A stretch of 5,604 nucleotides of DNA from an uncultured Lachnospiraceae bacterium (GTDB lineage: Bacteria > Bacillota > Clostridia > Lachnospirales > Lachnospiraceae), in the NCBI GenBank assembly GCA_910583895.1, contig CAJTYJ010000081.1, positions 1 to 5,604 of the forward strand, in the 5' to 3' direction. Every line of letters starts with the position of its first letter. Positions within the stretch are counted from its first letter, which is position 1. Of this stretch, positions 5,582 through 5,604 are shown one piece after another. The translations under genes were made by a program, and so were the position numbers. Under the pieces are notes generated by a model. That model did no database searches and was not told the origin of the DNA. It was given only the letters and a program-made list of their open reading frames with translations.

Positions 5582-5604
5582 TTCGCATTCCCACTTAATT
5601 CCAG
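5578..5604 (-). CDS. 3' end of a probable upstream gene (partial)
   Basis: Reading leftward from the window edge, one frame encodes LELSGNAK and then stops at TGA 5580-5578. That stop overlaps the ATG of the next gene as ATGA (5581-5578), the usual Clostridia signature of translationally coupled neighbours, and the ATGA between the genes at 2733 supports the same habit here. Only eight codons are visible, so no function can be assigned. A second reading is possible: another frame ends with TAA at 5597-5595, so the upstream gene might instead end there. Which frame is real cannot be decided from this window. Confidence 0.35.
   Translation of the reverse strand: MELSGNAK

Overview
The window looks like accessory DNA from a gut-type Clostridia (most likely Lachnospiraceae). 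The reasons are moderate base composition, purine-rich Shine-Dalgarno sequences ahead of nearly every gene, tight ATGA-type gene junctions, and protein families (a DUF4280 PAAR-like protein, a Firmicutes-style DcrB-like protein) that I associate with that group. This is family knowledge and inference; no taxonomic marker is present.

Everything coding lies on the minus strand, so the operon reads from the right edge to the left. In transcription order it holds: the last codons of a probable upstream gene (5604-5578); an unrecognised helical protein of 206 aa (5581-4961); an unrecognised 176-aa protein with a faint Imm11/DUF1629-like look (4956-4426); a 569-aa protein with a central DUF4280 PAAR-like domain between long helical extensions (4439-2730); a 196-aa DcrB/PsbP-fold protein resembling the DUF1795 (Eag-type) chaperones of type VI secretion (2733-2143); a complete 511-aa VgrG-like spike protein (2136-601); and a second VgrG-like gene that starts normally at 585, breaks at about 276, and continues out of frame past the left edge. 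Junctions are overlaps or gaps of 15 nt or less, so the genes are very probably co-transcribed and translationally coupled. No promoter or terminator is visible.

The set reads as the spike-loading module of a contractile injection system (T6SS/eCIS/phage-tail-like). VgrG would form the gp27/gp5-type hub and needle, the PAAR-like protein would tip the needle and may carry cargo in its extensions, and the DcrB-like protein would help load it. The two upstream proteins could be adaptors, cargo or immunity factors. No sheath, tube, baseplate or ATPase gene is in the window.

The two most distinctive sequence-level features are a roughly 101-bp hairpin-forming insertion that breaks the second vgrG, and a three-copy 36-bp degenerate tandem repeat encoding a flexible neck in the intact VgrG, between its OB-fold and its beta-helical needle.
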